Origin: CAZBBB01 sp964490005
Lineage (GTDB): Bacteria > Planctomycetota > B15-G4
Length of the DNA: 44,813 nt
Direction: 5' to 3'
Assembly: GCA_964490005.1 (NCBI GenBank)
Contig: CAZBBB010000015.1
Location: 1 to 44,813, forward strand
A program made the position numbers and the translations under genes. The notes beneath the pieces were generated by a model. It was not told the origin of the DNA, searched no databases, and worked only from the letters and a program-made list of their open reading frames with translations. Shown here in pieces: positions 23,813-32,371 of this stretch (its first letter is position 1; every line of letters begins with the position of its first letter).

Positions 23813-25444
23813 CTACGGATGGTACTCGTCGGCCCCGACGTCGACGCGAGCGCCGTAAACGCGATCCTGCGCGTCGATGTCGAGTTCGGGCAGGAGGGAC
23901 ACCGGCGAGTTCGTCCCCTTGGCGATCATGCAGGACAGGCTGGACAGGTGGTAGTTCCCGTTGATGTCATCCACGAAGAGCGGGTTGGCATCCATGTTGC
24001 TGTTTCCGTCGACGGTGCACGACGGTTCCTCGAAGAGATGCTCGAAGTTGTTGTGCGTGAAGACGACCTGGCTGGCTGTCCAATCCCAATCCAACGCACT
24101 GCCCAGCGCGTTGCCCCAGACGATGTTGTTCTGGAAGTTGTCGAGGAACTCGGACTGCGGGCTGTCGTCGAACTCCACGCCGTAGCGCCCGTTGCCGGCC
24201 AACGTGTTGCAGGTGACGGTCGCGTCGCCGCTGAGCTCCTCGATGCCCTCGAACAGCAGTGCGCTCCACGCGTTGTCCGCGATCAGGTTCCCCTTGAACC
24301 GGAAGTTGAAATATACGTGCTCGCTGTCGGCGTCCTTGCGCACGACGAGACCGTCGCCGAGGCCGTCCATGATCACGTTGCGCTCGGTGTGCCAGCTCCG
24401 GACGGCAGTGTACGACTCGTCTCCGTCTTCGGAGAAGGCGTGGTAGCGGATGCCCGCCACGGCCGTGCCCCGGATGTCGTTGGCCACGACTCGCACGGCG
24501 TTCTTGTCGAAGTTCACCTTTCCGCCGTGGCGCGTGTCTCCTCCGAGGACGATGCCTTCCGCGAGGCCCGTTCCTGTGCATGAACGTGCGTCGATCGTGT
24601 TCGCGAACAACTCGCACGTGGCTTCGACGGCACGGGCGGACTCGTCATCACCGTAGGCCTGGAACGACATGTCGATGGCGGTCGGCGCGGTTTCGCCGCC
24701 GGTCAGTGCGAACGACGACCGGGACACGACGAGGTGTGCTCTTGCCTCGGCCTCGGGAGTGGCATTGTCTGAGACATCGATGGTCACGCCGCCGCCATCG
24801 GTGGGCGCGATCGTGCACCGGAAGACCGACAGCGTGAGGCCGAGGGTCGCATTCGGAGCGTTCTGGGGGTAGTAGCCCGCTCCGGCGACACCGACGATGG
24901 CGGCGCGGCCCGCGCTGCCCGACTCGTTCATGCGTGAGCGCGCGATGATGCTGTTCTCGATCGCGACGATGGCCTTTTAGCCGTCCCGATTCTCGACATA
25001 CAGCGCGCTCGGGGCATCCTCGTTTTCGGTGTCTTCGCCCACGAAGCGCAGGCCCGAAATGAGGATGTCGACGCGATCGGCGCTGGCCGCGACGACCTCG
25101 AAGAGCGCGCGGACGGAACCGTCCTCGATGTCGCCGCCGATGCGCGGGAGGTCCTCCTCATCCGCCTCCTGTCCCAAGATATCGACACCCGCCTTGATCA
25201 CGATGGGAAACACCTCGCCGTCCGCCACGCCGTAGTCACCTGAAAGGACGTTGATCGTGTCGTTGCTGGAGGCGGCACTCATCGCGAACGAGAGCGTGCG
25301 GTAGGGGTTTCCAGATGTACCGTCCCCGGTCACGTCGTCTCCGGTGCCAGAAACCCAGAGGTCCGCTGCAAGGCCCTGGCTGCAGACCATCGCAAGGCCA
25401 ACGACGAGCCTCATGATCCTGCAAAGTCGCTTGGTGCTGAGCAT
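23813..25444 (-). pseudogene. Secreted right-handed beta-helix protein, broken by one in-frame stop
   Basis: Signal peptide 'MRLVVGLAMVCSQGLAADLW' leads into a DUF1565-like start ('VSGTGDDVTGDGTSGNPYRT', 'AMSAASSNDTINVLSGDYG'), as in choice-of-anchor/parallel beta-helix proteins, and then Asn-rich helix turns ('NTIDARSCTGTGLAEGIVLG', 'NNIVWGNALGSALDWDW'). It ends 'DVGADEYHP', a common ending for this family. Reading is continuous in one frame apart from TAA at 24979-24977 (…ENRDG-stop-KAIVAIENS…). AAGGAGA 7 bases before the ATG at 25444 fixes the start. An intact product would have ~543 residues. Cause could be a point mutation, a sequencing error or, least likely, readthrough. The gene follows the FG-GAP gene by 62 bases and is visibly less GC-rich than its core neighbours. 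Confidence 0.8.
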
Positions 25445-25506
25445 CTCAACTCTCCTTTGGGGCAGCTCAGTCACGCTGCCCGCTTCCCTGGGTTCTGAAA
25501 GGGTCA

Positions 25507-27237
25507 CTACCTGATGAGGGTCTGGACACGGCCAGCGTTTGTAACACCGGCGATGTCCGCGAAGTGGTCCCCGGTGACAAGGTCGGCAATGCCATTACCG
25601 TTCACATCGATGAACCGCAGGCTCCAACCGAATGAGTCACCGCATGCCGTGGACGGGTTGCCGAGGCGAAGGTAAGTGCAGTAGTGCGGACCAAGTGCGA
25701 CGTAGACGGTTCCTCCGTTCGTTAGGCCTCCGCATCCTTGAGAGTCGCCTTCGAAGATGTCGGAGATCACGACATCCACGAATCCGTCACCGTTCGCGTC
25801 GGTCGTCGCGAAGAAGTACCCGTACGACGAAGCCCCTGGCTTCGGATTCGGTGACGGCGGCTTGGTGCGCTTCTCGAATGCGACCGCGCCGAGCGCATCG
25901 CGAACGAGCCAGACGGTGTTCTTCACGTCCGCCACGATGAGTTCCGCGCGGCCGTCTCCGTCGAGGTTCGCTGCCAGCAGCCCTTCGCCGAAGCGCGCGT
26001 TCGCGACCGGCTCGGGATTGTCGATCGTCGCGAGCAAGCCCAGCGTCGGGCCGTCGTAGACGTGAAGGCGTCCCGCCTGCGAGATGTTGCCAACCTTTGC
26101 GCGGCCGCTCGCCTCCACGACATCGACGATGCCGTCGCCCGTGACATCCGCAAGCGAGACACGCGATCCGAAGAAGTCATTGGTCTTCGGCTCGGGGTTC
26201 TCGATCAGCGTTGGCGGCCCGTAGACCGGGCCATAGAAAACCTCCAAGCGGCCGGCTCGGGAGAATCCCTGCACGATTGCGTCCGGTGCTGCGACGACCA
26301 AGTCCGGATGACCGTCGAGGTCCAGATCGCCAGCCTGCATCAAGCGGCCGAAGACGTACGCTTCCAAGGCGGTTCCCGCACTCTGAAGCTGAATCCACGG
26401 CGTCGTAGCGAAGTTCTCGCCTCCACGGAAGACGTACACGTGGCCGTGCTGACCCGGCGTGGGAGGATCCCCGCCCGTGCCTTCGCCCACGGCGAGGTCG
26501 TCTGTGCCGTCGCCGTCGAAGTCCGCGACCGCCAGACCCTGACCGAAGTGCAAAAGGTACGCCGGGACCGCGGGCTCCAGCGCTGCGAAGGCCCCGAACT
26601 CCGGGCCCCACATCACGTAGACACGTCCCGCCTTGTCGATGCCGGCCACGTCTTCGAACCAAGCGCCGACGGCCAAGTCCATCACGCCGTCCGCGTTGAA
26701 GTCGCCGGCCGCGACGGTGTCGCCGAACGCCGCCTGCTCGCTCGGAACGGGGTGATCGATGACGAGCGCATTCGCCGGCAGCAGGTACGGCTGGTCGAGG
26801 GGCAGCGTGGCGGGGTTGCTCAGTGCGCCGGGCACGAGACCCTGGAGCACGATCGGGATGCCGGCGAGCACCGGGTCGAGTGGCGGCATGACGAAGGGCA
26901 TGTCGATGCGCCCGAGCGACGGGATCGCACCGAGCGTGAACGCGTTGAAGACCGTGCCGATGTAGAAGGGCCCTTTGGTCGTCTGCGCGGGCGGATCGAG
27001 CGGATCGAGGCCGTAGAGCAGCAAGGTCGGCTGGCCGACCGTGCCGCTGAAGTGCAGCGTCATCGCGCCGCCGGAGTACGGCTGGCCCTGCAGTTGAAGC
27101 AGTGGCGGGCTCTGCGCGTGAGCGCGGCTCGCGACGGCGCTGGCGACGAACAGAACGGCGAGCGCGTGCACGACTCGCCTTCCGACGGGGCGCCATGCGA
27201 TGCAGTCGCCTCCCCGCCCCCCCGGACGCTTCCTCAT
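25507..27237 (-). CDS. Secreted FG-GAP (integrin-alpha-like) repeat protein
   Basis: 576 residues. Signal peptide 'VVHALAVLFVASAVASRAHA' after a basic start. Residues ~45-160 form a domain resembling the SN module of other proteins here ('GQPYSGGAMTLHFSGTVG', 'GIPIVLQGLVPGALSNPATL') but at the N-terminal end. From ~165 onward, about six or seven FG-GAP repeats with calcium-type loops follow: 'GDFNADGVMDLAVGAWFED', 'ADFDGDGTDDLAVGEG', 'ADVTGDGIVDVVEASG', 'TDANGDGFVDVVISDI'. FG-GAP propellers bind ligands or surfaces outside the cell; no catalytic domain. ATG 27237 is chosen because the signal peptide begins there. It may be co-transcribed with the broken beta-helix gene. Confidence 0.85.
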   Translation of the reverse strand: MRKRPGGRGGDCIAWRPVGRRVVHALAVLFVASAVASRAHAQSPPLLQLQGQPYSGGAMTLHFSGTVGQPTLLLYGLDPLDPPAQTTKGPFYIGTVFNAFTLGAIPSLGRIDMPFVMPPLDPVLAGIPIVLQGLVPGALSNPATLPLDQPYLLPANALVIDHPVPSEQAAFGDTVAAGDFNADGVMDLAVGAWFEDVAGIDKAGRVYVMWGPEFGAFAALEPAVPAYLLHFGQGLAVADFDGDGTDDLAVGEGTGGDPPTPGQHGHVYVFRGGENFATTPWIQLQSAGTALEAYVFGRLMQAGDLDLDGHPDLVVAAPDAIVQGFSRAGRLEVFYGPVYGPPTLIENPEPKTNDFFGSRVSLADVTGDGIVDVVEASGRAKVGNISQAGRLHVYDGPTLGLLATIDNPEPVANARFGEGLLAANLDGDGRAELIVADVKNTVWLVRDALGAVAFEKRTKPPSPNPKPGASSYGYFFATTDANGDGFVDVVISDIFEGDSQGCGGLTNGGTVYVALGPHYCTYLRLGNPSTACGDSFGWSLRFIDVNGNGIADLVTGDHFADIAGVTNAGRVQTLIR

Positions 27238-27564
27238 GGAGCCGATGTTAACCCCCAACCCCGAGTCGTGCCCGGCCCGCTGGCACGGGCAGGCCTCGCT
27301 CCCGTAGGCGGGCGTGTTCGGCAGGGTCCTTGGGCGTGGGAAGATCCCCATATCTACTCAAGCGAGCGAAGAGGCCCGGACCGGACAAAGAAATCCGGCG
27401 ATCCCCCGGCTCAGATCTCCGGGAGTTCGCTCGTTTCTCGACCACGAAGACATGTGCGACGAGCATGCTCTCGGCGGGACGGCGTGGTGGTAGGCAAGCA
27501 CCGAGTGTCCAGGAAGCCCCGAAGTCTCAGCGAAGGCCGGCAAAGGGCCCGCACGGAGGCTTGG
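27238..27564. other. Intergenic region between divergent FG-GAP and nucleotidyltransferase genes
   Basis: About 330 bases without a credible gene; the short ORFs in it show no family. It contains complementary segments CGAGCGAA (near 27363) and TTCGCTCG (near 27427) that could close a long imperfect hairpin, and it probably holds the FG-GAP promoter. GC is lower than in the surrounding core. Confidence 0.5.
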
Positions 27565-27596
27565 TTATACGCAGGGTTTGTGTAATCTGCGTATAA
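27565..27596. promoter_or_regulatory. Perfect 10-base inverted repeat at the start of the nucleotidyltransferase gene
   Basis: TTATACGCAG (27565-27574) and CTGCGTATAA (27587-27596) are exact reverse complements, 12 bases apart, and end 2 bases before the ATG. AT-rich against its surroundings. Likely operator and promoter; the TGTAAT (27581-27586) in the spacer may be the -10 box. There is no ribosome site, so the transcript may be leaderless or translation poor. Confidence 0.65.
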
Positions 27597-27598
27597 GC

Positions 27599-28654
27599 AT
27601 GATCGACCGCCTGCCCGAGGACGCCCAGACACTGCACGCCGAGATGCTGGCGTTGCTCATCGCCCTCGAAGGCGAGCGCGCCTGGTCGCACCTGTCCGGA
27701 TCCTTCACGACCAAGTCGGTCAAGGGCGCGGAGTACGTGTACTTCCAGTACTCCGACCCCGGCGGCGTCAAGCGGCAGTTCTCCATCGGGCGTCGCGACG
27801 CAGCCCTCGATGCGGTCGTCGCCAGCTACGGAGAGCAACGGGAACGCCGCGGATCAGACCTGGCTCAGGTGGAGCGGCTTGCCGGTCTGTTGCGGTCGGC
27901 AGGGCTCGCCGTGGTGCCCCACGGCCCCGCCCGCGCGATCCGGGCGCTCGCCGACGCCGGCGTGTTCGGTCTCGGAGGCGTGCTGGTGGGGTCGTACGCG
28001 TTCCAGGTTCTCGGCAATCTGCTCGGCGTCCGATGGTCGGGTGCCGCCTGGCGGACCCAGGACGTCGACATCGCGGGCCACCTTCAGATCGCCATGCCGA
28101 ACCTTGAAGCGGACGTGCCCAAGGCGCTCGACAGTTTGCAGATGGGATTCGTGCCGGTGCCGCGACTCGATGCGCGGCAACCTTCGACCTCCTTCCGCGT
28201 GCGCGGCAAGCCGTTGCGGGTCGATCTGATCACGCCTGGCGCCGAGCGCGATGTGGATCCGATCTTCATCCCGCGCTTCAAGGCTGCGGCGGCGCCGATC
28301 AGGTTCCTGTCGCTGGTGATGCAGGATGCGCAGCCGGCCGTGGCCGTCGATGGCGGCGCGACCGTGGTGGTGGTGCCGGCGCCGGCGAGGCTGGCGCTCC
28401 ACAAGCTGCTCGTGGGCCAGACCCGATCCGCGATCCAGCAGACCAAGGGCGGCAAGGACCTGCACCAGGCCGCGCTTCTGCTCGAAGTTCTGGCGGAAGA
28501 CCGCCCGGAGGATCTGGAGGCGGCGGCGAAGGCGTTCGCGGATGCGGGGCCGGCCGTGAACCGCAAGGTGCTCCGCGGCCTGGAGGCAGCGGTCAAGCGT
28601 TTCCCGGACGCCGAGTCCGGCGCGGCGATCGTACGGCCGCTTCTCGGGCGCTGA
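27599..28654 (+). CDS. GSU2403-family nucleotidyltransferase-fold protein
   Basis: 351 residues, cytoplasmic. An N-terminal helical/beta part ('EYVYFQYSDPGGVKRQFSIG') precedes a minimal nucleotidyltransferase core: 'GVLVGSYAFQVLGNLLGV' (G-S at 131-132) and 'TQDVDIA' with the two metal aspartates D155 and D157, then 'KPLRVDLITPG' as the third acidic strand. This is the layout of the NTP_transf_8/GSU2403 family, distantly related to AbiEii-type toxins. The substrate is not known for this family as far as I can tell. It is solitary, with a perfect inverted repeat at its start and an IS91-like remnant right after its stop. Inference: laterally acquired, possibly a defence or toxin-like gene; no antitoxin partner is visible. 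Confidence 0.75.
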   Translation: MIDRLPEDAQTLHAEMLALLIALEGERAWSHLSGSFTTKSVKGAEYVYFQYSDPGGVKRQFSIGRRDAALDAVVASYGEQRERRGSDLAQVERLAGLLRSAGLAVVPHGPARAIRALADAGVFGLGGVLVGSYAFQVLGNLLGVRWSGAAWRTQDVDIAGHLQIAMPNLEADVPKALDSLQMGFVPVPRLDARQPSTSFRVRGKPLRVDLITPGAERDVDPIFIPRFKAAAAPIRFLSLVMQDAQPAVAVDGGATVVVVPAPARLALHKLLVGQTRSAIQQTKGGKDLHQAALLLEVLAEDRPEDLEAAAKAFADAGPAVNRKVLRGLEAAVKRFPDAESGAAIVRPLLGR

Positions 28655-28667
28655 TCCTGAAGAGCGT

Positions 28668-29009
28668 CTTCGCGGTGGACGTGCTGCGTTGCGGCTGCGC
28701 CGGCCGGCGCAGGATCCTCGCGGCGATCACGCGAACTGAGGTGATCGGACCGCCGGGGCTGTTCGAGGAGGAGTCAAGCGAAGGGGGCGCAGTGATGTGG
28801 CGAAGCGGACGTCGGCGGGGGGGCGTGATGAGGACGAGTCCGCCCGACGGGCGACGTGACGGCGCGGAAGTCGGCGGCACAGCGACAAGCCGACGCTGCG
28901 AGCGGGGGAGAGAGGAGCGTGCAGCGCAGGGAAGCGTCGTGCGGAAGCCTCGGGCCCAGGCCGGGCCCCGGCGGAGGGGCGCAGGGTGGGGGTCTTGTAT
29001 GTCCTATCC
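28668..29009 (+). repeat. Direct repeat copy 1: IS91-like transposase tail plus downstream end
   Basis: About 340 bases nearly identical to 31964-32307 in the same orientation. It opens with 'VFAVDVLRCGCAGRRRILAA', a broken C-terminus of an IS91-type transposase, and continues through non-coding sequence to GTCCTATCC (29001-29009). It begins 13 bases after the nucleotidyltransferase stop and ends 11 bases before the FG-GAP stop. A 118-residue ORF spans it but is a relic, not a gene. Confidence 0.8.
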
Positions 29010-29020
29010 CCTGCGCCTGG

Positions 29021-31651
29021 CTACGGCGTGATGGCCGTCAGTGCATTGCTCAACGACGCCCCGTGCGGGCCCGCCGCGTCCTGCACGGCGCACTGAAACC
29101 AGAACTGTGTCGCCGCAGGCACTCCCGCCGGCCATGTGAACGGAATCGTCAACCCGCCCGAGGGAAGCAGGTCGATGTTGGTGGTCAGCGCGATCGGAAA
29201 CGCGACAAGAATGCCGCCCTTGAACGACGCCGGCGTGCTGGCGAGGGACGTGAACAGGAGCGCGTGCGCGGAGGGGTTCGCGTTTCCGATCGTGAGACTG
29301 GCGGGCGACCCTGCCGCGAGGGTTCCCGCCCCGCAGAGGCTCGGGATGCCGCTGACGCCGGCAAGGCCGAAACCCAGGCCCGTCCACGCGCTCGGCGCGG
29401 GCCCCTGGTTCAAGACCACGGAGAAGTTGGCCGTGGGGAAGTTCGGTACCGCCAGGTCGAGTCGGGCATCGCCATTCAGGTCGGCGACGGCGAAGTAGAG
29501 GGGAGTCGGCCCGACGTTGTAGGCCGTCGCCGCGCCGAACGTGCCGCCGGCCTGGCCCGGCAGAACCGAGATGGTGTTCGCTCCGTGGTTCGCGACAGCG
29601 AGGTCGAGCCTTCCATCGCCGTTCAGGTCCGCGGCGACGACGTACGCCGCCACCGCGCCGGTGCCGTAGTTCGTCGGGGCGCCGAGGGACAGGGCGCCGC
29701 CGTCGGGCGTCTGGTTCAGGAAGACCGAGGCTGAGTTGGAGTTGTAGTTCGCCGTTGCGAGGTCAAGCCTGCCGTCCTGGTTGAAGTCGGCCATGGCGAC
29801 GTATGCGGGATTGTCCGGGGTGGGGTAGGTCGTCGCTGCACCGAAGACGCCCCCGCCTTGGCCGAGCAGCACGCACATGACGTCCATCGTCCAGTCTGCC
29901 ACCGCCAGATCGATCTTGCCGTCTCCGTTGAGATCACCTGCCGCGATGCCCTGGACGCCGTGGCCCACCACGGGGTATCCCACCGCCGCAGCGAACGTGC
30001 CCCCGGCCTGGCCCAGCAGCACCCGGATGGCGCCGAACCCGCCGTAGTCCGCCAATGCCAGGTCGAGGATTCCGTCTCCGCTCAGGTCGGCCACCGCGAC
30101 GGTGTGCGGGCTGATCCCGGCGGGGTTGTTCGTCGCCGCACCGAAGGTACCTCCACCCAGGCCCAGCAGGACCGAGGCATATCCCGCATTGCTGTTCGCG
30201 ACGACCAGGTCGAGCTTGCCGTCCCTGTTGAAGTCTCCCTTGGTGACGAACTCGGGAGTGGAGACGGGAGAGTTGGTCACGGGACCGAAGCCGCCGCCAC
30301 CCGTGCCCCGCAGCACGGAGAGGGAATTCACGTTCGAGTTCGCCACGGCAAGGTCGAGCTTTCCGTCGGTGTCGAAGTCGCCCGCGTCGACGGAAATGGC
30401 CTGCGACACCACGCCGTAGCTCGTCGGCGTCCCGAAGGACAGGGGCCCGTTCGCGGGGCTCGCGTTCAACAGCACCGAGGCCTTGTGAGTGGACTGGTTC
30501 GTCACCACGATGTCGAGGCGCCCGTCCAGGCTGACGTCGGCCACGGCCAGGGAAGTCGGTGCACCCGGCGTGCCGACGATGTAATTCACGGCCGGGCAGA
30601 ACACGCCCCCGCCTTGGCCCACCAGTACCGAGACGGATGACGCATTGAAGTTGGCAGCCACCAGGTCCGGACGGCCATCGCGGTTGACGTCGCCCACAAC
30701 GACGGACCTCGGCTGGGACCCCACGGCGTAGTTCGTCGGCGCTCCGAAGGCGCCTCCACCCTGGCCGAGCCGCACGGTGACGTAGCCCAGGAGGCCCGTC
30801 GCCACGAGGTCGAGCGTGCCATCTCCGCTGAGGTCGGCCACCGCGACGGAGTACGGGCTGGGGGACACGCTGTAGCTCACGGCCGCGGCAAAGGCGGCAA
30901 CCCCGCCATCGGGGGTCTGGTTCAGCAGGACCGTGACGGAGTCCGAGGCGGTGTTCGCGGTCAGCAGGTCGAGCTTGCCGTCGCCGTTGACGTCTCCCGT
31001 CACGACGAAACGCGGCCACGTTCCCGTGCTGAAGCTCGTCGCGGCGGCGAAGGACAGGGCACCACCGCTCGGGGTCTGATTGCGGTGCACGGACACGGTG
31101 TTCCCGAACTCGCTGCCCACGACGACGTCGAGTTTGCCGTCACGATTGAAGTCGCCGACGGCGACGGCCGTGGGCCAGGGTCCCGACGCGACGTTCACCG
31201 CCGCGCCCAGTGTGCCGCCCGCCTGGCCCGGCAGGATCGAGATCGTGTTCGAGTTCTGGTTGGCCGAGACGACGTCGAGCCTGCCATCGACGTTGAAATC
31301 GCCCACGGCGACGGTGGCCGGAAAGGTACCCACGGTGTAGCTCGTCGGCGTGCCGAACACGCCTGCACCCAGGCCCGGCACAACCGAGACTTTGTTCTGG
31401 AAGGGGTTCGCCACCACCAGGTCCGGCTTGCCGTCTCGCGTGACGTCACGCACGACCACGGACGTCGGGTCATTGCCCGCGCCGTACAGGACAGGCGACG
31501 CGAACGGCGGCGCCACCTGGGCGCCAGCGGTCTGCAAGGCCACGGCGAAGCACACGACGGCAAGCAACCCGGAGAGCTGCCGGTGCGCGGTCGGGCGCGG
31601 ACGTCGATACCGGTGGCGAGACACGCATGTCGTTCGGGTCGCTGTCATCAT
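29021..31651 (-). CDS. Large secreted FG-GAP/VCBS repeat protein with C-terminal SN module
   Basis: 876 residues. A long basic N-terminus and 'LLAVVCFAVALQTAGAQ' form a signal peptide. Then about a dozen or more tandem repeats of ~50-60 residues, each with a calcium-type loop and strand: 'RDVTRDGKPDLVVANP', 'GDFNVDGRLDVVSANQ', 'GDVNGDGKLDLLTANT', 'ADLSGDGTLDLVATGL' and so on, probably two seven-bladed propellers. The last ~125 residues are the SN module, with 'FKGGILVAFPIALTTNIDL', 'GLTIPFTWPAGVPAATQFWF' and the closing 'GASLSNALTAITP'. Extracellular adhesion or ligand binding is likely; no catalytic residue set. The gene sits exactly between the two IS91-like direct repeats. Confidence 0.87.
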   Translation of the reverse strand: MMTATRTTCVSRHRYRRPRPTAHRQLSGLLAVVCFAVALQTAGAQVAPPFASPVLYGAGNDPTSVVVRDVTRDGKPDLVVANPFQNKVSVVPGLGAGVFGTPTSYTVGTFPATVAVGDFNVDGRLDVVSANQNSNTISILPGQAGGTLGAAVNVASGPWPTAVAVGDFNRDGKLDVVVGSEFGNTVSVHRNQTPSGGALSFAAATSFSTGTWPRFVVTGDVNGDGKLDLLTANTASDSVTVLLNQTPDGGVAAFAAAVSYSVSPSPYSVAVADLSGDGTLDLVATGLLGYVTVRLGQGGGAFGAPTNYAVGSQPRSVVVGDVNRDGRPDLVAANFNASSVSVLVGQGGGVFCPAVNYIVGTPGAPTSLAVADVSLDGRLDIVVTNQSTHKASVLLNASPANGPLSFGTPTSYGVVSQAISVDAGDFDTDGKLDLAVANSNVNSLSVLRGTGGGGFGPVTNSPVSTPEFVTKGDFNRDGKLDLVVANSNAGYASVLLGLGGGTFGAATNNPAGISPHTVAVADLSGDGILDLALADYGGFGAIRVLLGQAGGTFAAAVGYPVVGHGVQGIAAGDLNGDGKIDLAVADWTMDVMCVLLGQGGGVFGAATTYPTPDNPAYVAMADFNQDGRLDLATANYNSNSASVFLNQTPDGGALSLGAPTNYGTGAVAAYVVAADLNGDGRLDLAVANHGANTISVLPGQAGGTFGAATAYNVGPTPLYFAVADLNGDARLDLAVPNFPTANFSVVLNQGPAPSAWTGLGFGLAGVSGIPSLCGAGTLAAGSPASLTIGNANPSAHALLFTSLASTPASFKGGILVAFPIALTTNIDLLPSGGLTIPFTWPAGVPAATQFWFQCAVQDAAGPHGASLSNALTAITP

Positions 31652-31779
31652 CGGGTTGCCATCCTGCCTAGAGGTCGCGCATCGTGCGCGGGATGGAAAA
31701 AGGCGTCAAGTGTGGGGAAACTCCTTCGCGTTCGCGCCAGCCTGCGCTGGCTGAGTCCTCGCCGATGTTGGCAGGGATG

Positions 31780-32037
31780 CAGGCGTCCTCGATCCAGGGC
31801 CGACGAGTCACGCGCGTGGGCGGCAAGCCGGGGGTGCCCTTCGTGCAGCAGACCGGCCCCGACGGTGCGGCCGACGACGCCGCTCCCGCGGCCGATCCGT
31901 GCGCCGGCATGCGCTCAGCTCGCGCGTGCGGCCGTCACCCGTGGGCGGACCTTCTGAATCGCGCCTTCGCGGTGGACGTGCTGCGTTGCGCCTGCGGTGG
32001 CCGGCGCAGGATCCTCGCGGCCATCACGCAGACTTGA
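31780..32037 (+). pseudogene. C-terminal remnant of an IS91-family transposase
   Basis: In one frame, 'CGRHPWADLLNRAFAVDVLR' followed by 'CACGGRRRILAAITQT' and a stop. The W-A-(E/D)-L-L-x-R-x-F-(A/G)-x-D-V-L-x-C-x-C-G-G pattern is the zinc-binding tail of IS91-like transposases as I know them. The catalytic tyrosine part is missing, and the stop after ITQT cuts the normal ending. The left boundary is uncertain: upstream residues are Pro/Ala-rich and hard to place. The rest of the gap 31652-31779 shows nothing else. Confidence 0.6.
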
Positions 32038-32307
32038 GGTGATCGGACCGCCGGGGCCGTTCGAGGAGGAGTGAAGCGCAGGGGGCGCAGTGATGTTTCG
32101 AAGCGGAGGTCGGCGGGGGGGCGTGATGAGGGCGAGTCCGCCCAACGGGCGACGTGACGGCGCGGAAGTCGGCGGCACAGCGACACGCCGACGCTGCGAG
32201 CAGCGGAGAGAGGAGCGTGCAGCGCAGGGAAGCGTCGTGCGGAAGCGTCGGGCCGTGGCCGGCGCCGGCGGAGGGGCGCAGGGCGGGCGGGCTAATGTGT
32301 CCTATCC
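31964..32307 (+). repeat. Direct repeat copy 2: IS91-like transposase tail plus downstream end
   Basis: Second copy of the block at 28668-29009, same orientation and nearly the same length. Shared landmarks in order are CTTCGCGGTGGACGTGCTGC, GGTGATCGGACCGCCGGGG, GGCGCGGAAGTCGGCGGCAC, GAGCGTGCAGCGCAGGGAAG and a final GTCCTATCC. A few substitutions and small indels separate the two copies. It overlaps the end of the transposase remnant. Confidence 0.8.
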
Positions 32308-32310
32308 TCA

Positions 32311-32347
32311 GCGGGCACGCCGGCAGTCCCTTTGCCGACGTGCCCGC
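32311..32347. terminator. Strong hairpin downstream of the DGQHR gene
   Basis: GCGGGCACG-C-CGGCA (32311-32325) pairs with TGCCG-A-CGTGCCCGC (32333-32347), 14 of 15 positions complementary, around a 7-base loop. It lies 24 bases after the DGQHR stop on that gene's strand and 3 bases beyond repeat copy 2. Terminator is the simplest reading; there is no T-tract. Confidence 0.5.
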
Positions 32348-32371
32348 TGGTGTTCAAGCTACCGACGAAGA

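Noticed and set aside
28675..29031. 118-residue ORF in repeat copy 1
   Set aside because: Only its first ~20 residues resemble a transposase tail; the rest is non-coding repeat.
29021..31651. Possible CRISPR-like or tandem DNA repeat array
   Set aside because: The periodicity is degenerate at DNA level and follows FG-GAP protein repeats in one open frame; no spacers.
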